In this document: in pieces, positions 9,002-17,304 of the stretch
Position numbering within the stretch: the first letter of the stretch is position 1
Layout: each line of letters opens with the position of its first letter
Assembly (NCBI GenBank): GCA_028284745.1
Contig: JANQRC010000017.1
Location: 1-64,000, forward strand
Source of the DNA: Flavobacteriaceae bacterium
GTDB lineage: Bacteria; Bacteroidota; Bacteroidia; Flavobacteriales; Flavobacteriaceae
Length of the DNA: 64,000 bases
Direction of reading: 5' to 3'
Notes under the pieces: generated by a model
The model's database searches: none
The model's input: only the letters and a program-made list of their open reading frames with translations
What the model was told of the DNA's origin: nothing
Made by a program: the position numbers and the translations under genes

Positions 9002-9075
9002 AGCTGATTCGTTTTGCCCTTGATGTAACAAGAGCGGTTAATTCTAGGTTTTATGATAGCGTTGCGATGAGAAAA

Positions 9076-9375
9076 CTAAGCCTTGTGTTCTGGAGGTGGT
9101 AGGTCTATGTCGTTTTGAAAGACGTAGTCTTGTTCGAGGTGTTGATTCAATGGCAGTTCTTCGCAAAATGATAAACTGTCAATGAAAACAGAAGAATCAT
9201 GAAAGAATATATCTTTCTCATTGCTCTCCTTTTTTTCTTCTTTATTGTTTTCCTCATCAGCCATATCACAACTCAAAGTGATCTGAGTTGTATGTTCTAC
9301 GAGTGTAAGTATAGAAGGCAACATGATGGATGTCGACAACAACAATGAAAAGAGTATGGTGGTCAGTTTTGCCAT
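9076..9375 (-). CDS. Small secreted or membrane-anchored protein of unknown function
   Basis: A 99-residue protein that I cannot assign. It has an N-terminal hydrophobic segment (about 4-25), two cysteines (36 and 72), a highly charged lysine/glutamate stretch (about 40-54) and ends in PPPEHKA. Small proteins with a hydrophobic start, scattered cysteines and a terminal PPP motif are common in flavobacteria next to transport genes, but the role is unknown. It lies upstream of, and on the same strand as, the SulP gene (74 bases away), so it may be transcribed with the SulP/carbonic anhydrase pair. Confidence 0.6.
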   Translation of the reverse strand: MAKLTTILFSLLLSTSIMLPSILTLVEHTTQITLSCDMADEENNKEEKKESNEKDIFFHDSSVFIDSLSFCEELPLNQHLEQDYVFQNDIDLPPPEHKA

Positions 9376-9429
9376 GAATTGCTACAAAGTAACAAAATAA
9401 AAGTAATACTGTTAGATTTGTTCCATGTT

Positions 9430-10185
9430 TTAAAAGATCTTCAGCAGCTTGATGTCTGAAGAAGGTAGCCAGCCTGTCTTTCCGTCAGCAATTCTGATCT
9501 TGTTCCAATTGTCAAACTCGTCCAATACCTGCACTTTGGCGCCTTCGTGAAGTACAAATACTTCTTCGTCGCTCAATTTTGGCCCCGAGCGCACCGAAGA
9601 CCTTTCCGAGAATACAATTGCCGGATCGTTGCCGTCAGCAACTCCTTTTACCTGAAAGGCAAACACAACGCTAATTACAGAGAAGATGATCGATACTATG
9701 CTTGCCGTAAATGCCAGTCGCTTTTTCGAGGTGTTTGCCGAGAAATAGTAGCCTAAGAAAAGAATGATGAACAATGCCATCAATAGTATCGAGGCGATGG
9801 CCCAGCCATCTGCAGACAGTTTGTTGAGAATATTACCAAAGAACCGTGACATCCCCGTTTGCGGTAACGGCTCTATGGCATCGATGGTCATGTTCTGGGC
9901 AAAAGCCAAGTTGTTCTTGATATCCCAGTCGTTAGGTGACAGCAAAAGTGCCTTCTCGTAGTAATAGATGCTTGGACCAATATTGCTGAGCTTGTAGTGT
10001 GCATTTGCCAAATTGTAATATACTTCGGCTGAATGTTCTTCACTCGAAAGTATCTTTTCGTACTTCACGATCGCCTCAGCAAATCTGTCTTGATTATATA
10101 GCGCATTGGCCTCTTCGAACAAGGTCTCATTTTGCCCGGCAACCGTCAACGAAAAAAGCAATGCTATGTGAACGAGTATTTTCAC
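9430..10185 (-). CDS. batE: BatE: TPR and SH3-domain protein of the Bat operon
   Basis: A 251-residue protein with signal peptide (1-17), two or three TPR repeats (about 20-90), two membrane helices (about 128-150 and 158-178) and a C-terminal bacterial SH3 domain (about 190-248, ending TGWLPSSDIKLLKIF). This layout is that of BatE, the last gene of Bat operons, which in Bacteroides support aerotolerance and envelope integrity. It is the final gene of the leftward operon starting at moxR. The gap before it contains no T-rich hairpin strong enough to call. Confidence 0.88.
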   Translation of the reverse strand: MKILVHIALLFSLTVAGQNETLFEEANALYNQDRFAEAIVKYEKILSSEEHSAEVYYNLANAHYKLSNIGPSIYYYEKALLLSPNDWDIKNNLAFAQNMTIDAIEPLPQTGMSRFFGNILNKLSADGWAIASILLMALFIILFLGYYFSANTSKKRLAFTASIVSIIFSVISVVFAFQVKGVADGNDPAIVFSERSSVRSGPKLSDEEVFVLHEGAKVQVLDEFDNWNKIRIADGKTGWLPSSDIKLLKIF

Positions 10186-10320
10186 ACGTTTAGATATTAG
10201 TGGTCATTTGATTTCAATTTAGCTATAAAATTGAGAACGTGTGCAAGCGCTTCGCTCTCTCATTAAAAATTTTAAACATCTCCTTTTGTAAAAAAGGCTT
10301 TAAATTTATTAGTGTTCGTT

Positions 10321-11142
10321 TTAACTGTTGTCCTTCTTCTTTGAATTTCTTCTTATTAGAGATCTGATGACAAAAAATGCCAGTACGGCTATCACGAAGA
10401 AAGGCCACAGGTAAGTCAAGGCTAGTAAGAATTGAACAAAGCCATGCCACCCACCTGAAAAGCTTTCTTTGAATCTGGTGGAATACTCTACACTTCGCGG
10501 CAACTTCTTATAAAATGTGAGTGTCAAGGTAGACATGGAGACTTGGCTCTGAAGGTATTTCAGTCTCCCTTCGATCGACTCTATCTCTGAACGAAGCAAC
10601 CCGATCTGCCTTTCGATATCAAGGATGTCCTTAACTGTATTTGCCTTTGCCAGCAGTTGTGTGTAGCGTTCTTCCAGCTCCTTTTTGGTCTTCAACCGTG
10701 CTTGTACGTCTAAAAACTCTTCGGTGACATCATTCACATAGATCTGGCGGTCATCGAATTTATTTACCCCTTGCGTAGCATCTTTCAAGAAAGCATCAAA
10801 GCGTTGCGAGGGCACGCGCACCACAATGGTATTGTTAATGCGTCGGTCGTACTTGTTCTCGTTATCGGAAGAAACATAGCCTTGATGCTTCTTCGCGGCT
10901 TCAAGGATCGTATTTCGTGCAGTGGCCATGTCTTCAACCTGAAAACTGACATTCCCTGTTTTTATAAGCTTACGTTCTACAGGTTGATCGGGAGTTGCTT
11001 GCTTTGACTGCTCTTCAAAATTCGCTACATCGGTCATGACCATTTCTGAAGACGGTGCGGAGATGCTTCTACTATTTCCGCCGCCTCCACAGGATAATGG
11101 TAAGGTCAGCAATGAAAAAACTCCTATCAGTAAACTCTTCAT
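10321..11142 (-). CDS. DUF4349 lipoprotein
   Basis: About 273 residues from the ATG at 11142, two bases after the batD stop; the open frame continues upstream inside batD, but only this start gives a lipoprotein signal (MKSLLIGVFSLLTLPLSCGG). Residues 50-245 fit DUF4349: RKLIKTGNVSFQVEDMATAR near the start, a long coiled coil (about 150-200, RLKTKKELEERYTQLLAKA and IERQIGLLRSEIESIEGRL) and a C-terminal membrane helix (about 238-262). Function of the family is unknown. Its presence between batD and batE is an addition to the usual Bat gene set. Confidence 0.85.
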   Translation of the reverse strand: MKSLLIGVFSLLTLPLSCGGGGNSRSISAPSSEMVMTDVANFEEQSKQATPDQPVERKLIKTGNVSFQVEDMATARNTILEAAKKHQGYVSSDNENKYDRRINNTIVVRVPSQRFDAFLKDATQGVNKFDDRQIYVNDVTEEFLDVQARLKTKKELEERYTQLLAKANTVKDILDIERQIGLLRSEIESIEGRLKYLQSQVSMSTLTLTFYKKLPRSVEYSTRFKESFSGGWHGFVQFLLALTYLWPFFVIAVLAFFVIRSLIRRNSKKKDNS

Positions 11143-11144
11143 AC

Positions 11145-12956
11145 CTACTTGATCTGTTTGTCTATGTCTGAAATGGTCTGGGCTGCTTGGTTGTAATCTT
11201 GCTTCATGGTGGCCACTGTGGCAGGTGTGTAGCGTGCCAATTCGCAATTCTCTAGAATAGCGATGAATTGATCGATCGGCACCTCGGAAACACCACGTTC
11301 TGTAAGCAACTCTCTGATCTTCGGCTTGCTGAACTCTGATGTCTCTATGTTCAGTTTTGCTTTTAGGTAATTGTGCAATGCCCGTTCCATCGATTCATAG
11401 AACGCTTCCTTTTTGCCTAGATTCTTCTTGGCTTCAGAAAGATACTTCTTGGCCAATCTACTCGCCTTGCGAAGCCTGTTGCCTTCAACATCTGCATTAC
11501 GTGCGCTTTTCTTCTTTCTCACTATTATCGCCAGAGGTATCAAAAGCAATGGCAACAACAAGGCCCCGTAATAGGCTTTACTACCGAAGAATTGTGATAC
11601 ATTTTTAGGTTGAAGGTTTGGTCTCAACTTCAAGAACCTAAACTGACTTCCTGTACTCAATACTGCTTGCTTGCCAGCACTGATGTTGGTATCGCTGGTG
11701 TTGTTAGACACGATCGCATCGGCATTGGTAGGTCCTTCCGTTACGTTGATAAGCACTTCGGGTGAAGTGATCGTCTCGTAGGTCTCAGTATCTGGGTTGA
11801 AATACGAGAAGTTTATGGGTGGGATAGGGTATTTTCCTTGGTACTGAGGCACCACAGTATAGCTGTCGGTAATACTACCTTGCATTCCTGAAAGATTGGT
11901 GCGGATGCTATTGTCACGCTCTGGGTCATAAACCTCCAATGAGCTTGGCACATTGAGTTTGGGAAGGTCGAATAGTTTCAGGTTGCCCTTGCCTTTCACA
12001 CGAACTTTGGCTTGTAATGATTCGCCCGCCTTCAGTGCATCCTTGCTGGCAGACACCTCGAGTGCAAAATCACCTACGGCCCCAGTAAAATCAATAGGCC
12101 TCCCATGCTCGGGCAAGGGTTTCACATTGATGGTCCTTCTTCCTGCCGACACCTTCTTCTGGACATTCTTGTAGATCCTGCCGCCAAAAAAATCACGACG
12201 ATTGGTCGGGACTTCCACCGAGACATCCAACACCAAAGGTTCGATCTTCAATTTCGTAGACTTCTGCGGATATAAGACTTTCCTGGCTATCACGATAGAA
12301 TTGTAGGGTTGCCCTTTGTAGGTGTCCTGCTTTATCTCGTAACGTGTCACCTTCATATCGTGACTCCAGAAACCATCGTACGATGGCCTGTCTACTTCTG
12401 AGAAGTTGGTGACATTCACCGTTGGGCCGAAATAGAGCTTGTAGACCACAGTAATGTCCTCGTTCAGATATGGGTTTCCTTTTGACACCTCGGCCACCAA
12501 GTGAAGGTTTTGGTCGGCAATATAGCTTGGGTCGTTGGGGTCCTTTGGCACCTCTACCGCAGAGGTCACCACAAGATCAATGGGCGTGGTCTTGAAAACT
12601 TGTCCGTTGATCTCTACGGTGGCTTGTTTTATTTTGAACTTTCCCTTTCGCGTGGGTGTGAGAATGTATGAGTAGGTCTTCGAAAAAGAGCGCTTCCCGT
12701 TGATCCATGAATTGCTGATAGACTGATTGGGGCCCATCACCACTTTGAAGTTCTCGAAGCTTGGCGGTGTGAAGTTATCGCCGTCCTCGTTCATCTGGAA
12801 GTCGATGCGCAAACGTTCGTTGACCCCCAAGGTGCTTTTGCTCACCTTAGCCTCGAACTTCACTTGTGCGAGCGTGCTACTTGCTACAAGAAGGAATAGA
12901 GATGCTATGTATATCTTTGTCTTTGACACGTTATCTTCCTTATGGGCTCCAACCAT
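11145..12956 (-). CDS. batD: BatD: periplasmic/membrane protein of the aerotolerance operon
   Basis: A 603-residue protein with signal sequence (about 11-30, shifted because of a 10-residue N-terminal extension; a GTG start at Val10 would remove it), immunoglobulin-like oxygen-tolerance (BatD) repeats over about 30-430, a membrane helix near 463-480 and a basic cytoplasmic tail (about 485-603). The family partners with the VWA proteins BatA and BatB. It is translated just before the DUF4349 gene with two bases between. Confidence 0.92.
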   Translation of the reverse strand: MVGAHKEDNVSKTKIYIASLFLLVASSTLAQVKFEAKVSKSTLGVNERLRIDFQMNEDGDNFTPPSFENFKVVMGPNQSISNSWINGKRSFSKTYSYILTPTRKGKFKIKQATVEINGQVFKTTPIDLVVTSAVEVPKDPNDPSYIADQNLHLVAEVSKGNPYLNEDITVVYKLYFGPTVNVTNFSEVDRPSYDGFWSHDMKVTRYEIKQDTYKGQPYNSIVIARKVLYPQKSTKLKIEPLVLDVSVEVPTNRRDFFGGRIYKNVQKKVSAGRRTINVKPLPEHGRPIDFTGAVGDFALEVSASKDALKAGESLQAKVRVKGKGNLKLFDLPKLNVPSSLEVYDPERDNSIRTNLSGMQGSITDSYTVVPQYQGKYPIPPINFSYFNPDTETYETITSPEVLINVTEGPTNADAIVSNNTSDTNISAGKQAVLSTGSQFRFLKLRPNLQPKNVSQFFGSKAYYGALLLPLLLIPLAIIVRKKKSARNADVEGNRLRKASRLAKKYLSEAKKNLGKKEAFYESMERALHNYLKAKLNIETSEFSKPKIRELLTERGVSEVPIDQFIAILENCELARYTPATVATMKQDYNQAAQTISDIDKQIK

Positions 12957-12967
12957 ACACTACTCAT

Positions 12968-13366
12968 TCATTGAAAGAAATCTGAAGCAATTTCTATAAG
13001 ATTTCCTTCTGGGTCGGCGATCATAGACGACCTGAGGCCCCAAGGTTCGTTTCTTGGTGCATATATGGGCTGGGCGCCTGCTGCTATAAACCTTTCGTGC
13101 GTTGTATCTACATTATCAGGTCTCCCGACGTTGATGGCCAACTCAAAAGTTCCGTTGATCCCTTCTGGAAAAGAAGGTGCCTGTCCAAGCAACTCTGGTA
13201 ATTTTGCTCTCTCATACATCGAGAATCTGATTCCTTCGTGCTTGAACTCGGCATACGGTGCATTCTTGTCCCATTCGGTCTCAAGTCCCATAACTTCTGA
13301 GTAAAAAGATACCATTTTAGATAGATCTTTTACAAACAGGCCGATCATGTTGAATGTTAGTTTCAT
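12968..13366 (-). CDS. VOC (glyoxalase/bleomycin-resistance) family protein
   Basis: A 132-residue single VOC domain: the paired beta-alpha-beta modules begin MKLTFNMIGLFVKDLSKMVSFY and end LRSSMIADPEGNLIEIASDF. Enzymes of this fold are metal-dependent dioxygenases, isomerases or lyases, and the substrate cannot be told. It sits in the Bat operon between batC and batD (11-18 base gaps), although it is not one of the standard Bat genes. Confidence 0.85.
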   Translation of the reverse strand: MKLTFNMIGLFVKDLSKMVSFYSEVMGLETEWDKNAPYAEFKHEGIRFSMYERAKLPELLGQAPSFPEGINGTFELAINVGRPDNVDTTHERFIAAGAQPIYAPRNEPWGLRSSMIADPEGNLIEIASDFFQ

Positions 13367-13384
13367 GCTTGGGTTTGTTCTTTG

Positions 13385-14290
13385 TTACCAGTCTTTTTCA
13401 GTTTTTACCTTGGCGCCTTTTGCCTTTTGGACATTGATCCTGTCTTGCACCTTGTTCTCTTCGTTGTTGGCTGCCTCTAACAAATTCTTTACCTGTTGCG
13501 GGCTTAGTTGTCCGGGCCTTGGCTGTTGCTGCTGGTCGTCCTTAGGTTGGTCACCTCCTTTATTCTCGTCTTTTTTGTCCTCTTTTTCATCGCCACCTTT
13601 GTCTTCCTCGTCTTCGCCTTGCTTATCTTGATCGTTCTCGCCTTCTTGGTCGTTTTGATCTTGATTCTCCTTGTCCTGTTCGTTCTCGCCGTCCTTGTCT
13701 TCGTTTTCCTCTTCTTTATCTTTATCCTGATTCTTCTGGTCTTTATTTTGGTCTTGATCCTGGTCCTTGTTGTTGTCATCACCTCCGCCACCATCGTTTT
13801 CTTTCTTCAGCAATTCTTTGGCCAAGGCATAATTATAGCGTGTTTCCTCATCATTGGGGTCATTGCGCAACGCATTTTTAAAAGCTTCTACTGCCTTTTC
13901 GTATTCTTTGTTCTTCATGAACACATTGCCCATGTTATGGAATGCCTTGTGCCTTTCGGCTTTTTCCGTTGCCTTGCTGGCTGCTTGTTTATAGCGGTCA
14001 AAAGCTTCTGTAAGCTTCTCGTTGCGATAGTAGGCATTGGCCAAGTTGTAGGGCGCGTTCGCATTCTTTATATCCTTGGACATCGCTTTGCGATATTCAG
14101 CTTCAGCCTCTACAAAATCGTTCTCTGAGAGTTTTTCGTTGCCTTCATACACATGGTTGTTAGCCTCGGCGGCAGCGATCATCGCCTGCTGTCGAAGTTC
14201 GGCCAATTCTTCTTCTTGAGAGAAGCCCAAGGCTGCTGTAAGCAGAAGGCTAAAGGCAGTAAACGTTTGTATGTATCTAATCTTTTTCAT
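13385..14290 (-). CDS. batC: BatC: TPR protein with acidic/lysine low-complexity tail
   Basis: A 301-residue protein: signal peptide (1-24), TPR repeats (about 35-165; PYNLANAYYRNEKLTEAFDRY and GNVFMKNKEYEKAVEAFKNAL) and a strongly biased segment rich in D, E, K, N and Q (about 168-268). Length and layout fit BatC. The low-complexity DNA produces long false open frames on the other strand. Its ATG (14290) is flush with the 3' arm of the inverted repeat that bounds the four-helix-bundle unit upstream, leaving no room for a separate ribosome-binding site outside that repeat. Confidence 0.88.
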   Translation of the reverse strand: MKKIRYIQTFTAFSLLLTAALGFSQEEELAELRQQAMIAAAEANNHVYEGNEKLSENDFVEAEAEYRKAMSKDIKNANAPYNLANAYYRNEKLTEAFDRYKQAASKATEKAERHKAFHNMGNVFMKNKEYEKAVEAFKNALRNDPNDEETRYNYALAKELLKKENDGGGGDDNNKDQDQDQNKDQKNQDKDKEEENEDKDGENEQDKENQDQNDQEGENDQDKQGEDEEDKGGDEKEDKKDENKGGDQPKDDQQQQPRPGQLSPQQVKNLLEAANNEENKVQDRINVQKAKGAKVKTEKDW

Positions 14291-14700
14291 TAACGAACAA
14301 CGATTTAACCATTCCTGATTTTAGAATTCTTTGCCTTTGACGTTTTTATGCTTGACACAAAAATGGCAATCAATTGGTCATTTTCGCCTATAATATTTTC
14401 AAGTAGTTCTTTATTAGAAAACAAATTTGCTCTATTTATGATCTTTAGGTTCACTAAAGATTCCCTTAATTCTTTCAAACAAATTCCTAGTTTGTGTACA
14501 AAATCCTTATGTGACTCTGCACTCTGTGCCTCTCCATAATTCAAAGCAGGTGCTGTGCCAGAACGAATAAGCTGACCAAACAAGTGTCTTGAGGCATAAT
14601 CAGTAGTTGCTGACTTTGCTATAGCTATCATCGAAACTGCAAAGTCTATCAACCTTTCTTCTAGTTCGTTCGTTCTCACTTCAGAAATCCTTGTTCGTTA
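14291..14700 (-). mobile_element. Single-gene unit bounded by 16-bp inverted repeats inside the bat operon
   Basis: The left end TAACGAACAACGATTT (14291-14306) and the complement of the right end (14685-14700) agree at 15 of 16 bases. The 410-bp interior holds only the four-helix-bundle gene. The unit lies exactly between the batB stop region and the batC ATG. I see no transposase and no clear target duplication. In a transcript the two arms could pair into a stem with the gene in the loop, as in the intervening sequences of 23S rRNA that carry the same protein family. Mobility is inference. Confidence 0.55.
14305..14679 (-). CDS. Four-helix-bundle (S23 / 23S rRNA intervening-sequence) protein
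   Basis: A 124-residue all-helical protein. The family signature is clear: LFGQLIRSGTAPALNYGEAQ (about 34-53), then a segment with FVHKLGICLKELRES and a final helix ending IFVSSIKTSK. Family members form pentameric rings and are encoded in 23S rRNA intervening sequences, but also as stand-alone genes of unknown role. The start codon is GTG at 14679 with an AAGGA box at 14693-14689 that lies inside the 5' arm of the flanking inverted repeat; stem formation would hide it. The stop codon overlaps the other arm. It interrupts batB and batC. Confidence 0.88.
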   Translation of the reverse strand: MRTNELEERLIDFAVSMIAIAKSATTDYASRHLFGQLIRSGTAPALNYGEAQSAESHKDFVHKLGICLKELRESLVNLKIINRANLFSNKELLENIIGENDQLIAIFVSSIKTSKAKNSKIRNG

Positions 14701-14718
14701 TTCTCCATTCATTAATCA

Positions 14719-15765
14719 CTACGCTGCTTTCTTTTCATTGAATAGGTTCAGCCTCTTTATCCAAGCCGTCTTTCTTTCTAAGAAGAAGATATCTAGGAAG
14801 AGGAGCAATGCGCCAAGACCTATGAACCATTGAAATTGGTCCTTGTAGTCAACAAATTGTTTGGCTTCGAATTCGGTCTTGTCAATGCCTTCAAGTGTTT
14901 CCTTTACAAAATCTACTACTTCTTGAGTATTACTCCCGTTGATGTAGGCGCCATCAGACTCGTCTGCTATTTCCTTGAGAATGTCCTCATTCAACTTGGT
15001 AATGACCACTTCGTTGTCCCTATCTCGCTTATAACTTTCGGTGACTCCATTCTTTTTGATAGGAATAGGGCCGCCTTTCGCACTGCCCACACCGATGGTA
15101 AAGATCGTAATGCCAGCCTTTTCAGCAACGCTCTCAGCGGCGGCGGCGGCATTAGAATCGTGATCCTCGCCATCTGAGATGATGAACAATACGCGATTGG
15201 TCTGGTCATCGTCGTTATAATACGTGGCGGCAAGGTTGATCGCTTGTGCAATGGCTGTGCCTTGCGAAGAGATGATGTTCGTGTTCATGTTGTTCAAGAA
15301 CATTTTACCTGCCGAGTAATCTGTTGTGATGGGCAACAGTGGAAAAGCTTGCCCGGCATACGCCACAATGCCTATACGATCGCTCGCCAACTGATTGATG
15401 ATCTCGGACACCAATCGCTTGGACTTGTCCAAGCGATTAGGCGCAATGTCTTCGGCCAACATGCTTTTGGACACATCTATGGCAAATACGATATCTACTC
15501 CTTCGCGCTTCACGGTTTCTAGCTTGGTGCCGACCTTGGGATTGACCAGACCAATGGTCAATAAAGCAATTCCTAAAGACACCAGCAATAACTTTAACAC
15601 GCCTTTAAAGGTTGAACGGTCCGGACTAAGGCGTTGTAAAAGTTTGCTTTCTGCGAATTTCCGTTGTGTTTTTCTTCGCCATAACCATAGCAAAAAGAAG
15701 CCCAGCACCATCAGTGGAATGATGGCTAACAGGTAAAAATATGTTGGTTCTTCTACTTGAAACAC
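14719..15765 (-). CDS. batB: BatB: VWA-domain membrane protein
   Basis: A 348-residue protein with two N-terminal membrane helices (about 10-29 and 55-74), a VWA domain (about 90-285) with the metal-binding MIDAS start DVSKSM (Asp97-Ser99-Ser101), and a C-terminal helix (about 312-328). It is the second VWA protein of the operon and is expected to work with BatA on the periplasmic face. Standard family length. Confidence 0.93.
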   Translation of the reverse strand: MFQVEEPTYFYLLAIIPLMVLGFFLLWLWRRKTQRKFAESKLLQRLSPDRSTFKGVLKLLLVSLGIALLTIGLVNPKVGTKLETVKREGVDIVFAIDVSKSMLAEDIAPNRLDKSKRLVSEIINQLASDRIGIVAYAGQAFPLLPITTDYSAGKMFLNNMNTNIISSQGTAIAQAINLAATYYNDDDQTNRVLFIISDGEDHDSNAAAAAESVAEKAGITIFTIGVGSAKGGPIPIKKNGVTESYKRDRDNEVVITKLNEDILKEIADESDGAYINGSNTQEVVDFVKETLEGIDKTEFEAKQFVDYKDQFQWFIGLGALLLFLDIFFLERKTAWIKRLNLFNEKKAA

Positions 15766-15775
15766 GTTCTTAAGT

Positions 15776-16297
15776 TTAAGAGTTTGTTGCGTTTGCGGTC
15801 AGTTTTTCTCTGATGAATCTGTCTATGCTGTGTTGTAGGTCTACAGGAATCTGCTCATTCTTGATGTACGTATGCACGTGCCCGATATAATGCATCCCGA
15901 GATATGTAGCACTTTGCTTGAAGGGCATCTCAAAACCTTCGAATACTTCATGGTCAGAGCCGCAACTTATCACAGCCATGTTCTTCCCTCTTAATTTTCT
16001 TCCTTCGTCCTTTTCAACAAACAAAAAGTCGGAGATACGGTCAAAGAATACTTTCATGATGCCGCTCATGGTATACCAGTATATAGGTGTGGCAAATATC
16101 AGGGAATCGTATTGGTCGACGATCATTTTGAACAACCTTCGGAAGTCGTCATTGTCTTGCACTGCATAGTCAAAGTGACCTATTTTGAATTGTTTCAGGT
16201 CTATTACATCAAAGCCTGTCTGTTCTTGAACGTATGTAGCTACCTTGGCCGTGTTGCCATTGCTTCTTGAGCTCCCCATGATAATTACTCCTCTCAT
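15776..16297 (-). CDS. NAD(P)H-dependent FMN reductase / flavodoxin-fold protein
   Basis: A 173-residue flavodoxin-fold protein. MRGVIIMGSSRSNGNTAKVA is the phosphate-binding loop for FMN, and ATPIYWYTMSGIMKVFFDRI (about 89-108) is the flavin-edge motif of the NADPH-dependent FMN reductase group. It is likely a quinone, flavin or azo-type reductase; the true substrate is not visible. It lies between batA and batB with gaps of 2 and 10 bases, so it is co-translated with the Bat genes although it does not belong to the core set. Confidence 0.88.
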   Translation of the reverse strand: MRGVIIMGSSRSNGNTAKVATYVQEQTGFDVIDLKQFKIGHFDYAVQDNDDFRRLFKMIVDQYDSLIFATPIYWYTMSGIMKVFFDRISDFLFVEKDEGRKLRGKNMAVISCGSDHEVFEGFEMPFKQSATYLGMHYIGHVHTYIKNEQIPVDLQHSIDRFIREKLTANATNS

Positions 16298-16299
16298 CC

Positions 16300-17304
16300 C
16301 TAAACAAAACTTCGATATACGGTTGCCTTCAGAAGCAATTCAAACACTATTAATATTCCTGCCAACCATACCAAGGGGCGGAACTTTTCCTCATAATTGG
16401 TGTATTTGAACTCTTCTACTTCGGTCTTCTCCAGTTTATTGATCTCTTCGTAGATCTCCTCTAGCTTTTTGTTATTCGTTGCACGGAAATACTGGCCTCC
16501 TGTTTGTTTGGCAATTTCCTTTAGCAAGGCTTCATCGATCTCTACGTCTCGTAGCCCATAACGGAAGCTCCCATCCGGATTCAGCGCTACGGGTGCATAG
16601 GCATTGCCATTGGTGCCCAGGCCGATCGTATATGTTTTGACCCCAAATTCGGCCGCCAGCTCTGAAGCCGTTCTGGGTTGAATAAAGCCCGAATTGTTCA
16701 CACCATCGGTCAACAAAATGATGACCTTCCCTTTTGCCTTGCTTTCTTTGAGCCTGTTTACTGCTGTAGCCAATCCCATACCGATGGCTGTACCATCTTC
16801 GATAACCCCATCAAATCTAATATCACGCAATGCATTCTGTACCACGCGCTTGTCACTTGTGATGGGCATCTTCGTATAGCTTTCACCTGCATAGACCACC
16901 AATCCGATGCGGTCGTTGGGGCGGTCGTTCACGAATTCTGAAGCCACCTGTTTCAAAGCAGAGAGTCTGTTTGGTTTAAGGTCGCGGGCCAACATACTCG
17001 ACGAAACATCGATGACCATTACGATATCTATCCCCTTGTTGGTCTTTGTCTTTGTCGAGACCTCTGTGGTCTGTGGTCTCGCCAGAGCGGTGATCAAAGC
17101 CGCCAATGCAAGCAATCTTAACGCAAACAGAAAAGGCCGTAAGCGAGCCCAGAAAGAAGTGCTGACTTTGAATCCCTTTAGCGAAGAGATCTTTAGAGAC
17201 GCTGTTTGTCTCTTTCGTTTGAAGACATACCATACCCCTGCCAAAGGAAGCAATAAGAGCAACCAAAAGAACTGAGGATGTGCAAAGGTGATGTCTCTAA
17301 GCAT
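16300..17304 (-). CDS. batA: BatA: VWA-domain membrane protein
   Basis: A 334-residue protein with membrane helices at about 10-27 and 58-75, a VWA domain (about 90-285) with the full MIDAS pattern Asp99-Ser101-Ser103 (VIDVSSSM) and a C-terminal helix (about 312-328). The start ATG overlaps the preceding stop in TAATG. Partner of BatB, MoxR and DUF58 protein in the aerotolerance operon. Confidence 0.94.
   Translation of the reverse strand: MLRDITFAHPQFFWLLLLLPLAGVWYVFKRKRQTASLKISSLKGFKVSTSFWARLRPFLFALRLLALAALITALARPQTTEVSTKTKTNKGIDIVMVIDVSSSMLARDLKPNRLSALKQVASEFVNDRPNDRIGLVVYAGESYTKMPITSDKRVVQNALRDIRFDGVIEDGTAIGMGLATAVNRLKESKAKGKVIILLTDGVNNSGFIQPRTASELAAEFGVKTYTIGLGTNGNAYAPVALNPDGSFRYGLRDVEIDEALLKEIAKQTGGQYFRATNNKKLEEIYEEINKLEKTEVEEFKYTNYEEKFRPLVWLAGILIVFELLLKATVYRSFV

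Noticed and set aside
11143-11247. Extended start of the DUF4349 gene inside batD
   Set aside because: The extension is out-of-frame batD sequence; the lipoprotein signal begins at 11142.
13508-14128. Long plus-strand open frame (206 residues, very hydrophobic) opposite batC
   Set aside because: It is the mirror of the low-complexity acidic/lysine tail of BatC; the composition forces open frames on both strands.
14271-14720. Classic insertion sequence around the four-helix-bundle gene
   Set aside because: No transposase, no target-site duplication that I can see, and the inverted repeats match no IS ends I know.
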